DNA from: Gemmataceae bacterium
GTDB taxonomy: Bacteria; Planctomycetota; Planctomycetia; Gemmatales; Gemmataceae
Reading direction: 5' to 3'
Assembly (NCBI GenBank): GCA_009692005.1
Contig: SHZZ01000009.1
Location: 1 to 64,000 of the forward strand
DNA length: 64,000 nt
Part shown: positions 1-7,944 of the stretch, piece by piece
How positions within the stretch are numbered: position 1 is the first letter of the stretch
Layout: each line of letters starts with the position of its first letter
The notes under the pieces: model-generated
What the model saw: the letters and a program-made list of their open reading frames with translations, nothing else
What the model was told of the DNA's origin: nothing
Databases searched by the model: none
Program-made: the position numbers and the translations under genes

Positions 1-827
1 GTCATCTTCTCGCGAATTTCCTCGAGTACGGTGCGCACTACCGCTGCCGATGCCGGCCGGTGTTCCGGTTTCTTTTCCATCAAGTGAAGGATCAGGGTGT
101 CGAACCAAATAGGGATGTCGGTATTGACGCGGGAGGGCTTCTCGACCTTGGATTGCACATGGTGGAGGAAAAGTTCCATGGCGTTTTCACCACGGAAGGG
201 CCTTCGGCCGGTCATCATTTCAAAAAGCACCACTCCCAGGGAATACAGGTCGGATTTGAAAGAAATGTCGCGTTCGCCCTTGCATTGCTCGGGTGACATG
301 TAAGCCGCCGTGCCGATGGCGCAGTGCGCCGAGGTCAGCGCCGTGCCCTCGAGGTCCTTGGCAATGCCAAAATCGGTGAGCTTGACCACGCCGCTGGAAG
401 TCATCATGAGATTGGGCAGCTTTAAATCGCGGTGCACAATATTCTGATCATGAGCGGCTTGTAAGGCAGAACAAACCTGGATTCCTATTTCAATCGTTTC
501 TTCCCAAGAAAACTGGCCCTTGCGCTTTTTGATTTCTTCCAGGGTTTCGCCATCGATAAGTTCCATGGCGTAGTAGCGCATGCCCTTGAATCGGCCGACG
601 CCAAAAAGGCGGACGATGTTCCCGTGATTGAGGTTCTTTAATATTTCCGCTTCGCGCTCAAAGCGGGCATGGAGGGAACTGTTGGCATTTGTGCCGGCGG
701 CAAAGTTCATGACCTTGATGGCGACCCGCTGGCTGTTTTTCAAATAGCGGGCCTTGTAGACAGCGCCCATGGCGCCGCTACCCAGCTCTTTTTCAATGAA
801 AAACGGACCAAACTCCGTGCCAACCAT
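1..827 (-). CDS. Hanks-type serine/threonine protein kinase (3' part outside window)
   Basis: Cytoplasmic protein kinase domain read leftwards from the ATG at 827; the C-terminus lies beyond base 1. The translation shows the glycine loop GSGAMGAV, the ATP-binding lysine in VAIK, the catalytic HRDLKLPN loop, DFG, and SPEQ in place of APE, so all catalytic elements are present. The visible 275 residues are nearly all kinase domain. In planctomycetes such kinases often carry C-terminal membrane, WD40 or TPR segments, but these cannot be seen here. It lies 23 bases downstream of hemB on the same strand and may be co-transcribed. Substrate unknown. Confidence 0.93.
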   Translation of the reverse strand, partial: MVGTEFGPFFIEKELGSGAMGAVYKARYLKNSQRVAIKVMNFAAGTNANSSLHARFEREAEILKNLNHGNIVRLFGVGRFKGMRYYAMELIDGETLEEIKKRKGQFSWEETIEIGIQVCSALQAAHDQNIVHRDLKLPNLMMTSSGVVKLTDFGIAKDLEGTALTSAHCAIGTAAYMSPEQCKGERDISFKSDLYSLGVVLFEMMTGRRPFRGENAMELFLHHVQSKVEKPSRVNTDIPIWFDTLILHLMEKKPEHRPASAAVVRTVLEEIREKM

Positions 828-850
828 GGGTCATTCCTGAACCAGCGGCA

Positions 851-1855
851 TCAGCCGGACAGCCATGTCGCAGCTTGCACCGCGTGATAAGTGATAATCA
901 CCGAAGCCCCGGCGCGCTTGATCGCCGTCAGCGTCTCCAGAGCGACTTTCCTCTCGTCGATCCAGCCAGCCTTGGCGGCAGCGCGAATCATGGCGTATTC
1001 CCCGCTAACGCTGTAGGCCGCAATGGGAACCTCAAAGCGATCGCGCACCTGCCGAATGATGTCCAGGTAGGCCAGCGCTGGTTTTACCATAACAAGATCC
1101 GCGCCTTGCGCAATATCCAGGGCCGCTTCCTTGAGCGCCTCGCGGGCGTTGCCCCCATCCATCTGATAGCTTTGTCGGTCGCCAAACTGGGGAGGCGACT
1201 CGGCCGCCTCGCGAAAAGGCCCGTAGAACCCCGAGGCGAACTTCACAGCGTAACTCATGATGGGCAGGTGATTGAACCCCGCTTCATCCAGCCCCAGACG
1301 GATCGCCCCCACCATGCCGTCGAGCATGCCGCTGGGCGCCACCAGGTCGGCGCCGGCCCGAGCGTGTTCAACACATTGCCTGGCCAGCAAGGGCAGGGTG
1401 GCATCCCCATCCAGGTCCAAACGGCCGGTTTTTTCCGACAAAATGCCGCAATGGCCATGATCCGTGTATTCGCAAAAACACTCATCGGTGATCAGCAGGC
1501 AATTGTCGTGAAACTCTTTTTTCAACGCCCTTAAAGACTGGCAGACAATTCCTTCCGGGTCGAGGGCGGAAGAACCGGTGGCATCTTTGCTGGCGGGGAT
1601 GCCAAAAAGCAGGAATGCCTTTACCCCCGCGGCTATGGCCTTGCCCGCCTCTTCCACTGCCGTGTCAGGGCTCAATTGAAAGACCCCTGGCATGGAAGAA
1701 ACTTCTTTGCGGATTCCCTTTCCCTGGCGAATAAACAAGGGCAACACGAAATCGGCCGGGTCGAGACGGGTTTCCTTCAGCAGGCGGCGCATCAGCGGAT
1801 GATGCCTCAGCCTTCGCGGGCGGGAAAGGGGAAATCCCGGGTAATCCATGGCCAT
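851..1855 (-). CDS. hemB: delta-aminolevulinic acid dehydratase (porphobilinogen synthase)
   Basis: Condenses two 5-aminolevulinate molecules to porphobilinogen in cytoplasmic tetrapyrrole synthesis. At 334 residues it has the normal family length. The two active-site lysines are K205 (in SYAVKFASGFYGPFR) and K258 (in DLVMVKPA). The metal site is the cysteine type: C126, C128 and C136 in ECFCEYTDHGHC, which points to a zinc enzyme rather than the Asp-rich magnesium type. The start could be the ATG at 1855 or the one at 1849 two codons later. The class V aminotransferase gene ends 10 bases upstream, so the two are probably on one transcript. Confidence 0.97.
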   Translation of the reverse strand: MAMDYPGFPLSRPRRLRHHPLMRRLLKETRLDPADFVLPLFIRQGKGIRKEVSSMPGVFQLSPDTAVEEAGKAIAAGVKAFLLFGIPASKDATGSSALDPEGIVCQSLRALKKEFHDNCLLITDECFCEYTDHGHCGILSEKTGRLDLDGDATLPLLARQCVEHARAGADLVAPSGMLDGMVGAIRLGLDEAGFNHLPIMSYAVKFASGFYGPFREAAESPPQFGDRQSYQMDGGNAREALKEAALDIAQGADLVMVKPALAYLDIIRQVRDRFEVPIAAYSVSGEYAMIRAAAKAGWIDERKVALETLTAIKRAGASVIITYHAVQAATWLSG

Positions 1856-1865
1856 GCCTCCAGGA

Positions 1866-3047
1866 TTAAGATTGAGAATAGACGGCGTTGGCCGCCCCGA
1901 CCGCGCCGCCGGGAGTCAGTTTCACTCCCTGCTTGGTAAGGGCTTGCTCCAGCGCCGCCAGCGCCAGCAGCACCACGGACGGACGGCTGTTCTGCCCCAT
2001 CAGGCCAAGGCGCCAGACTTTGCCCTTGAAGTCTCCCAGGCCGCCGCCGATCTCGATGCCAAATTTCTCCAACAAATATTTCCTCCCTGCCAGGTCGTCT
2101 ACTCCGGCCGGGACGCGAACCGCGTTCAATTGCGGAAGCTGGCAGGAACGGTCGGCAGTGAATTCCAGGCCCATGCATTCCAGGCCGGCGCGCAAGGCCC
2201 GGTGATTGAGTTCGTGCCGGGCCCAGCGGTTTTCCAATCCCTCTTCCAGCACCAAGCGCAGACCTTCATGGATGCCATACACCATCGAGATTGGCCCCGT
2301 GTGGTGGTAGGCCCGATCCTGGCCCCAGTAACTCATGACCGTGGTCATATCAAAGTACCAGCTTTGCACCTTGGTTTTTCTCGTCTTGATAACCTCCACT
2401 GCCCGTGGGCTGAAAGATACTGGCGACAAACCAGGCGAACAACCAAGCCCCTTTTGCGAGCAACTGTAAACAGCGTCGATGCCCCAGGCATCCACTTCCA
2501 GGCGGACGCAAGCGAGGGAAGTGACAGCATCGACTAAAAGCAAAGCGCCGGCATCCCGGCAAAGGGCGCCGATTTCCTTCATGTTCCCTTGCAGCACCCC
2601 GGTGGAAGTTTCCGCGTGAACCAGCGCCACCACTTTCGGCCGCACCTTTTTTATTGCCTCGCCAATTTGCTCTAATGAAAACTCTTTGCCCCAGGGCCCT
2701 TCCACCACGGTGACTTGCGCCCCAGTGCGACCCGCCACTTCCACCATCCGGTTGCCAAAGAACCCCAGGGTGAACACCACCACCCGGTCGCCAGGCTCCA
2801 GCAGGTTGACTATGCAGCATTCCATCCCGGCCATTCCGGTGGCGCTTACGGGAAAGGTGACGGGGTTGCTGGTGCGAAAGGCCTCGCGCAGCATGGCCTG
2901 CACCCGGGCCATGATTTGCATGAACTCGGGGTCCAGATGACCCAAGAGCGGGCTGGACATGGCCCGAAGCACCTGCGGGCTGGCATCGCTGGGGCCGGGG
3001 CCCAGCAGCAATCGGCCGTTGGTTTGTAATGGCGTAGGTATTTCCAT
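1866..3047 (-). CDS. class V aminotransferase, alanine-glyoxylate / serine-pyruvate type
   Basis: PLP-dependent aminotransferase of fold type I, 393 residues. The N-terminal LLLGPGPS motif, SATGMAGME near residue 70, the PLP-stacking/pyridine Asp in LLVDAVTS and the Schiff-base lysine K199 in SCSQKGLGC match the alanine-glyoxylate/serine-pyruvate branch (AGXT-like). Likely transfers the amino group of alanine or serine to glyoxylate or pyruvate; exact substrates are inferred from the family. It sits between hemB and an isochorismatase-like gene, all on the minus strand with short gaps, but no pathway link among these is obvious. Confidence 0.92.
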   Translation of the reverse strand: MEIPTPLQTNGRLLLGPGPSDASPQVLRAMSSPLLGHLDPEFMQIMARVQAMLREAFRTSNPVTFPVSATGMAGMECCIVNLLEPGDRVVVFTLGFFGNRMVEVAGRTGAQVTVVEGPWGKEFSLEQIGEAIKKVRPKVVALVHAETSTGVLQGNMKEIGALCRDAGALLLVDAVTSLACVRLEVDAWGIDAVYSCSQKGLGCSPGLSPVSFSPRAVEVIKTRKTKVQSWYFDMTTVMSYWGQDRAYHHTGPISMVYGIHEGLRLVLEEGLENRWARHELNHRALRAGLECMGLEFTADRSCQLPQLNAVRVPAGVDDLAGRKYLLEKFGIEIGGGLGDFKGKVWRLGLMGQNSRPSVVLLALAALEQALTKQGVKLTPGGAVGAANAVYSQS

Positions 3048-3062
3048 GATGCTTCTGTTCCC

Positions 3063-3656
3063 TTATTTTTGTCTCGGGTGGACCCGGAGTTCCACTTGTT
3101 TCATCCGTTCTTGGACCAACACGCTGACCGTTTTAAAACTCGGATGGTCCGCCCCGTGAAGCAGTTCAAAGGCCACCGTTTCCACCGTGGCGGCCACACA
3201 ACCGGCCTTTTCCATCCGCCGGATCGCCGTCTCGTAATCAATAACATACCGGCTGGAAATGGCATCGACCGCCAAAAAGACCTGGAAACCTCGGTTCAAC
3301 AGATCCAGGGCGGTTTGCATCACGCATACATGGGCCTCGATCCCGGCCAGAACGACTTTCACCCGCGCCTCGGCCTTCAGGAAATCTCCCAGGTTGCCCT
3401 GGCCCAGGCAGGAAAAAGATTTCTTCTCCAGGCAGGCGGGAAGGAAAGGCCGCAGCGCCTCCACGGTCGGCCCCAAGCCTTTGGGGTATTGCTCGGTGGC
3501 GAAAATGGGAACGGAAAGCGCCTGGGCGGCCTTCAGAAGGAAGAGGGTGTTTTCAACCAATTCTTCAGCCCGGTGGATCTTCCCAATCAGTTTTTCCTGG
3601 ATATCCACGATGAGAAGCGCGGTATCCTCGGGGTTCAATCTCGGCACATGGAGCAT
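3063..3656 (-). CDS. isochorismatase-family hydrolase
   Basis: Cysteine hydrolase of the isochorismatase/nicotinamidase superfamily, 197 residues, cytoplasmic. The catalytic triad is visible: D18 in LIVDIQ, a lysine at 78-79 in EKKSFS, and C111 in EAHVCVMQ, with the cis-peptide region just before the Cys. The short length and the EAHVCVMQTALDL motif resemble the YcaC/ISOC1-like subgroup whose substrates are mostly unknown. No function is assigned beyond amide or ester hydrolysis. The downstream aminotransferase starts 15 bases after its stop, so co-transcription is likely. Confidence 0.9.
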   Translation of the reverse strand: MLHVPRLNPEDTALLIVDIQEKLIGKIHRAEELVENTLFLLKAAQALSVPIFATEQYPKGLGPTVEALRPFLPACLEKKSFSCLGQGNLGDFLKAEARVKVVLAGIEAHVCVMQTALDLLNRGFQVFLAVDAISSRYVIDYETAIRRMEKAGCVAATVETVAFELLHGADHPSFKTVSVLVQERMKQVELRVHPRQK

Positions 3657-3691
3657 GGAAAGCGTCCCCTCAACAGCGTTGCCTAACTATT

Positions 3692-4522
3692 TTATACTAC
3701 CCGATCAGGTTGCTCATACCACCGCAAGAACAGGTATTCAGCCAGCCAAGTGAGCAAAGCGAGGCATTGATCACGGTTATCCCGGGCTGGATCAAACTCA
3801 CTGAGGGAAACACCCTTGATGCGCTGCGCGGGGATCGCTTCCAGAAGGGAGAAAAGGAATTGCGGGGAGATGCCCATTGGCACGGGCCGCCCGGTAGCAG
3901 GAAAGTCAACCGGATCGAAAACATCACAGTCGATGTCGATCCAAATGTCTCGGGCCTTGGTCAGGGCAAACACCCGGTCCGCCGCCTGCCTGCTATCCCG
4001 GGCAATCTCCAGCGCTGAGACTGTTCCCTGGTAATATCGGTTAATTCTATCTTGCTCAATCAACAGGTCCCTGTGCCCGACATTGACAATCTCAACCAAG
4101 GGTTGCTTGGCGTGCAGCAGGAAATTCCCGTGCGAGGGAGTGTCGATGGAATCCTGAAAATCGTGGATGTCGAGGTGTGCGTCAAACTGTAGCACCTGGA
4201 CGCCGGTTCCCGACAGGCAGTCATAGATGGGCAGGCACGCAAGGTGGTTGCCTCCCAGCCACAGAATTTTATCCTGCGTCAGGAGCAAAGAGCTGGCTTG
4301 TTTCTCACCTTGTGAGCGCCAGCCAGCAACCGCGGCCAGGTTGTCAAAAGGCAACTCACGCAGGCGGATTTGGCCAGCCCAGGCCCTGGCTCGCGTGGCA
4401 ACGGTTTCGCTTTTGGCGTCGCGAATCATTTCGCGTATTTCATCCGCAAGAAGCCGGGCTCCCTCGCCCGCCGCCGATCCGCCAAACAGGTCGAAGGGAA
4501 AGACAACCACCCGGGTGGACAT
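3692..4522 (-). CDS. arginase/agmatinase-family ureohydrolase
   Basis: Binuclear-manganese hydrolase fold, 276 residues from the ATG at 4522. That start is preferred over an upstream in-frame ATG at 4579 because AGGAG lies 9 bases before it and homology begins there. Metal ligands are recognisable: H93 in GGNH, D114/H116/D118 in DAHLD, and D198/D200 in DCDVFDP. The substrate could be arginine, agmatine, a guanidino acid or formiminoglutamate; the specificity loop does not settle which. First gene of the minus-strand run towards hemB. Confidence 0.88.
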   Translation of the reverse strand: MSTRVVVFPFDLFGGSAAGEGARLLADEIREMIRDAKSETVATRARAWAGQIRLRELPFDNLAAVAGWRSQGEKQASSLLLTQDKILWLGGNHLACLPIYDCLSGTGVQVLQFDAHLDIHDFQDSIDTPSHGNFLLHAKQPLVEIVNVGHRDLLIEQDRINRYYQGTVSALEIARDSRQAADRVFALTKARDIWIDIDCDVFDPVDFPATGRPVPMGISPQFLFSLLEAIPAQRIKGVSLSEFDPARDNRDQCLALLTWLAEYLFLRWYEQPDRVV

Positions 4523-4946
4523 ATGCAAGGGCTCCTGAAATTGCCGTTCTGTTGTTGTATCGGAGTTGCCTGCGGGCAAAACAAGAAACTTAATTAAGCG
4601 GCGCGGCCTCCATCATTTCCCCCCTCCTCCAGCCCGTAGATCAGGCCATCGGCCGGACATTCCTTGGATCGTTGCGTCTTGTCGTTAACCAATCTGGCCG
4701 TGGCTGTTCCCTGGCTATCCGGCTTGAGGGTTCCCGTTTATCCCCTGGGTTGCTAGGGTTTCCTCGTTTGTCAGCGGGTGGATAAAGCTGGGGGAATAGG
4801 TATTTTTTCGGTTGAAAAAACTCGCCAAACCGGTCTTGAGATTTATTTTTGCCTCTTGCTATAGTCCCGCCCCCACGGGGCAAAAAGTCCCGGGATTACT
4901 AAGTCAAAAGCGCCTCAGAGAGAGGCGCCATCAAGGAGAGAGCTTC
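4523..4946. other. 424-base divergent intergenic region
   Basis: Lies between the minus-strand ureohydrolase and the plus-strand amidotransferase homologue. The only element I can support is the sigma-70-like promoter at 4836-4865 and the ribosome binding site AAGGAGAGAG just before 4947. Short open frames on both strands have no ribosome binding site or recognisable protein. Confidence 0.6.
4836..4865 (+). promoter_or_regulatory. sigma-70-like promoter
   Basis: TTGAGA at 4836-4841, an 18-base spacer and TATAGT at 4860-4865 form a good vegetative promoter. Transcription would start near 4872, giving a leader of about 75 bases before the ATG at 4947. This also argues against the longer in-frame start at 4812. 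Confidence 0.6.
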
Positions 4947-5705
4947 ATGACCCAGGAAAACCGGCCGTTTATTGGAATCAATCTGGATTTACTGGCCGGA
5001 GGAAAAAACCGCCAAGGGTCTTACCGCCTGGCCGCCGGGTACTGCGACGCCATTTTATCCGCCGGGGGCCTCCCCGTGCCTGTGCCAGCTTGCTCCCGTG
5101 AATCCGACCTCGACACCTATCTCGACATGCTCTCAGGATTTGTTCTCACGGGTGGAGCGGACATGGACCCCCGGCGCAACGGCCAGTGCATGCACCCGTC
5201 CGTTCGTTTGCTGGCGTCGCAGCGGGAAGAAAGCGACCGCAAGCTGGTGAAGAAGTTGCTTGCCAGGAAAATGCCCGTGCTGGGAATCGGGCTGGGCATG
5301 CAACAGATTAATGTTGCCCTGGGCGGCAGTCTCTACCTTCACTTGCCGGAAGAGATGCCAAAGTCGATGCCTCATCTGGACAATTCCGACGATTTCCACC
5401 GCCACCTGGCCTTGATCAAGCCTGGCACGCTCCTGGAGGAGATTTACGGAGGAGAGGAGTTGCTGGTGAACAGCAGCCATCACCAGGGGGTGAAAACACT
5501 GGGGAACAACCTGCGCGTTTGCGCCACCGCCCCGGACGGGGTCATTGAAGCAATTGAAACGGTGGAGGTGGGTTGGTACTTCGTCGGGGTGCAATGGCAT
5601 CCGGAAGCGGACAGCGCCACGGCGCTGGACAAACAATTATTCGAGAATTTTCTACAAGCCTCGGCAGCGCTAAGCTTGAGCCCGCCGTTGGAAATCGCCG
5701 TCTGA
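4947..5705 (+). CDS. class I glutamine amidotransferase-like protein (peptidase C26/PuuD type) lacking the nucleophile Cys
   Basis: The 252-residue protein follows the gamma-glutamyl-gamma-aminobutyrate hydrolase fold throughout: FVLTGGADMDP, then the nucleophile elbow, LNVALGG-like INVALGG, SSHHQGV and the GVQWHPEAD His/Glu segment. The elbow that normally reads GICRGMQ reads GIGLGMQ, so the catalytic Cys is Gly at residue 115, while His and Glu are kept. Hydrolysis by the usual mechanism is therefore unlikely; a binding or regulatory role is possible. Start at 4947 is set by AAGGAGAGAG upstream. An AnmK-like gene follows 19 bases after the stop. Confidence 0.85.
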   Translation: MTQENRPFIGINLDLLAGGKNRQGSYRLAAGYCDAILSAGGLPVPVPACSRESDLDTYLDMLSGFVLTGGADMDPRRNGQCMHPSVRLLASQREESDRKLVKKLLARKMPVLGIGLGMQQINVALGGSLYLHLPEEMPKSMPHLDNSDDFHRHLALIKPGTLLEEIYGGEELLVNSSHHQGVKTLGNNLRVCATAPDGVIEAIETVEVGWYFVGVQWHPEADSATALDKQLFENFLQASAALSLSPPLEIAV

Positions 5706-5724
5706 GACGGGCAAAGGAGTCCCC

Positions 5725-6888
5725 ATGAAACGCTTGTTGCTGGGATTGCATGCTGGCTGTTCCGAGGCCGGGGTTCATGGGGCGCTGGTGGAAATGGGGG
5801 TGGAAGACCAGGCACACCGGGCCCGATTTCACCTGGGAATGTTCCAGCCTTTCACGGTGGAGCTGCAAAATTGGCTTTCGCGATCAGGGGACAAGCCGCC
5901 CCGTGAGACGCGATTTTTCCCCACTGCCTGTGCAATTATTGAAGAAGAATTCAGTAAAGCGACACAGGCTGTGATGCGCGAGAGTAAACTGGGACCGGGA
6001 GGAGCGGCGGCGGCGGCCTGCGATGAATATTTCGCCGGGGCAGAGCAATCGCTGAAATTCCAGGCCTTTCAAGATTGGGGGCCGGGGTTTTCCCTGGCCA
6101 GGCAAACCGGCCTGACCGTGGCGGCCCTGCACCCTTCCAAAAATAATCAGAAAAATTCCTGCCACGATCTGCGAGACTTCCATGCTCTCCGCGCTGCAAG
6201 CCCACACGATTTCCCCTTCCTCATTTTGAACTTGGGCGGCAGCATTCGTCTGACGGCATATGTCCCGGGTCGGGAAGCGATCACCCTTCCCGAAGCCCCG
6301 TGCGGTTCGTTCCTGGAACTCTTTTCCTCGCCAGGCGGGCTGCCCTCGCCAGGGGTCGATCCGTTGGCGAAGAAAGCGGTCCAGGGAAAGTGCAAAGAGG
6401 ATCTGCTGACCCGCTGGCGGAACTTGGGCCAGGCGTGGCTGCAAGCGCCGGGAAAAAACCCGGCGGAATACCTGGCTTCCCTTTTGGGAACCGCCCCGGC
6501 CTTGGAAGCGCCTGATCTATTATGCACCGCGCATTATTTCGTGGTCGACACGATCCTGGCCATGCTGGGAAAATTGCCTAAAGAATTTTTGGAAGGGCGT
6601 TGGTTCTTGACTGGTCCCCACGGCCGCAACGGCTTGTTTCGCCAATTGCTGGCCATGGTTTTTAGCGGCAGAAAACTGGAATTGTCCGACACTTTGGGCA
6701 TACCCGCTCCTTCCTGGGATGCCTTCACTCGGGGTGTACTCGGCGGCCTGGCGCTTGGCGCCCTTGCCCCCTTGCCGGGGTATTTTCCCAGGTCCAACTC
6801 GCCCTTGGCGGCTTTCCATCCCGGCGGTCCGGTTTCCTGGTCGCGTTGCCTGGACTGGATGAATCAGGGGCTGGCCGCTTCCGCCTGA
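5725..6888 (+). CDS. degenerate AnmK-like protein (anhydro-N-acetylmuramic acid kinase homologue)
   Basis: 387 residues that can be aligned end to end with the ASKHA-fold sugar kinase AnmK. GCSEAGVHGALVEM matches the GTSLDGVDAALV start, LNLGGSIRLT matches NIGGIANIT, WFLTGPHGRNGLFRQL matches the CGGGAHNPTLM segment, and SDTLGIPAPSWDAFTRGVL matches the TDELGIPPDAKEALAFAVL segment. Residues needed for catalysis are missing: the Asp of GTSLDG, the DFR catalytic Asp, the AAGGQGAP loop and DTGPGN. It is probably a pseudoenzyme or has a changed function. It likely shares a transcript with the upstream amidotransferase homologue, which has also lost its catalytic residue. Confidence 0.7.
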   Translation: MKRLLLGLHAGCSEAGVHGALVEMGVEDQAHRARFHLGMFQPFTVELQNWLSRSGDKPPRETRFFPTACAIIEEEFSKATQAVMRESKLGPGGAAAAACDEYFAGAEQSLKFQAFQDWGPGFSLARQTGLTVAALHPSKNNQKNSCHDLRDFHALRAASPHDFPFLILNLGGSIRLTAYVPGREAITLPEAPCGSFLELFSSPGGLPSPGVDPLAKKAVQGKCKEDLLTRWRNLGQAWLQAPGKNPAEYLASLLGTAPALEAPDLLCTAHYFVVDTILAMLGKLPKEFLEGRWFLTGPHGRNGLFRQLLAMVFSGRKLELSDTLGIPAPSWDAFTRGVLGGLALGALAPLPGYFPRSNSPLAAFHPGGPVSWSRCLDWMNQGLAASA

Positions 6889-7027
6889 ACTTTTTTCCCT
6901 TCTTGCACAGGCCATTCTCCCGGGGTGAATTTTATCCCTACGCCCATGTTTCCCCGCTATTATGGGTCAACCTCACTGGGGGTTTAAGAATTTCCCACGG
7001 CCCTTTCTAGCGAACTGCATTTCAGGC

Positions 7028-7909
7028 ATGAGTGAAGTGAAACGATTGCGAATTACCGCCACAGCGGACCTGCATTGGGGCATCGCCAAAGGCATGGCGG
7101 CCAACGGCAAATTGTGCCAGGCCATCCGGGAAACCCCCCCGGATATCCTGCTTTTGGCCGGAGACATCGGTCACGGAGAGTATTTCGAGAAATGCCTTGA
7201 GGAATTTTCCTCGCTCACTTGCGTAAAAGCCCTGGTGCCGGGCAACCATGATATCTGGGTGACCCGCGATGACTCTCGCGGGGATTCCTGGGCCGTTTAC
7301 AATCAAGCGCTTCCCAAGGCGGCGGCCCGACACGGCTTCCATTACCTCGACCAGCAACCCCTGCACTTGCCTGAGCAGAAAATTTCCCTGGTGGGAAGCA
7401 TGAACTGGTACGACTATTCCTGGTCGGAGGAGGAACTGCGGCGGGTCTTTCCCGGGGAAACCGAGCGCCTGGCAACAAAGAAATTCACCCGCGGCCAGCA
7501 CAACGATTTCCACTATATCCGCTGGGAACTTGGCGACAGGGAATTCACTTCCCGCCTGGTATCCCGGCTCAAGGAGCAGGTGTTGGAAGCATTAAATCTG
7601 GGGCACAAAGTGGTGCTGGCGACACATCACCCAGCATGCCGGGCCCTGAGTTTCCCACGCCTGGAGGAAACCCCCCATTTGGACCGGTTACTCTGGGAAG
7701 GTTTCAGCGGCAACCAGGCGTTGGAAGAAGCTCTGACCGGCTGGAAAGAGTCGCTTCTCTTTTTGCTCAGCGGTCACATTCATTTTTTTCGGCAGGAAAA
7801 ATGGCAAGGAATCCCCTGCGTGAACATCGGCGGCGACTATCATTTCAAAAGGGCCGTCCGGTTGGAATTTCCGGGGCCCACCGTGGAGTTTGACGAATTT
7901 CATTCCTGA
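7028..7909 (+). CDS. calcineurin-like metallophosphoesterase
   Basis: Dinuclear metal phosphoesterase, 293 residues from the ATG at 7028. Family motifs occur in order: ADLHWG (D-x-H), LLAGDIG (GD), VPGNHDIW (GNHD), THHPAC and LSGHIHFF (GHxH). The substrate is unknown and could be a phosphoester, nucleic acid or phosphoprotein. No signal peptide is evident, so it is probably cytoplasmic. An alternative in-frame ATG at 6962 would add 22 residues with no similarity to the family. The ABC-2/CPBP gene begins 36 bases after the stop, so the two may be co-transcribed. Confidence 0.88.
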   Translation: MSEVKRLRITATADLHWGIAKGMAANGKLCQAIRETPPDILLLAGDIGHGEYFEKCLEEFSSLTCVKALVPGNHDIWVTRDDSRGDSWAVYNQALPKAAARHGFHYLDQQPLHLPEQKISLVGSMNWYDYSWSEEELRRVFPGETERLATKKFTRGQHNDFHYIRWELGDREFTSRLVSRLKEQVLEALNLGHKVVLATHHPACRALSFPRLEETPHLDRLLWEGFSGNQALEEALTGWKESLLFLLSGHIHFFRQEKWQGIPCVNIGGDYHFKRAVRLEFPGPTVEFDEFHS

Positions 7910-7944
7910 TATAAAGGGCGGTCCAGGCGAGAGGAATCCGTGGC

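Noticed and set aside
4812-4946. Upstream in-frame ATG for the amidotransferase homologue
   Set aside because: A promoter overlaps it and the strong ribosome binding site is at 4947; the extra residues are unlike the family.
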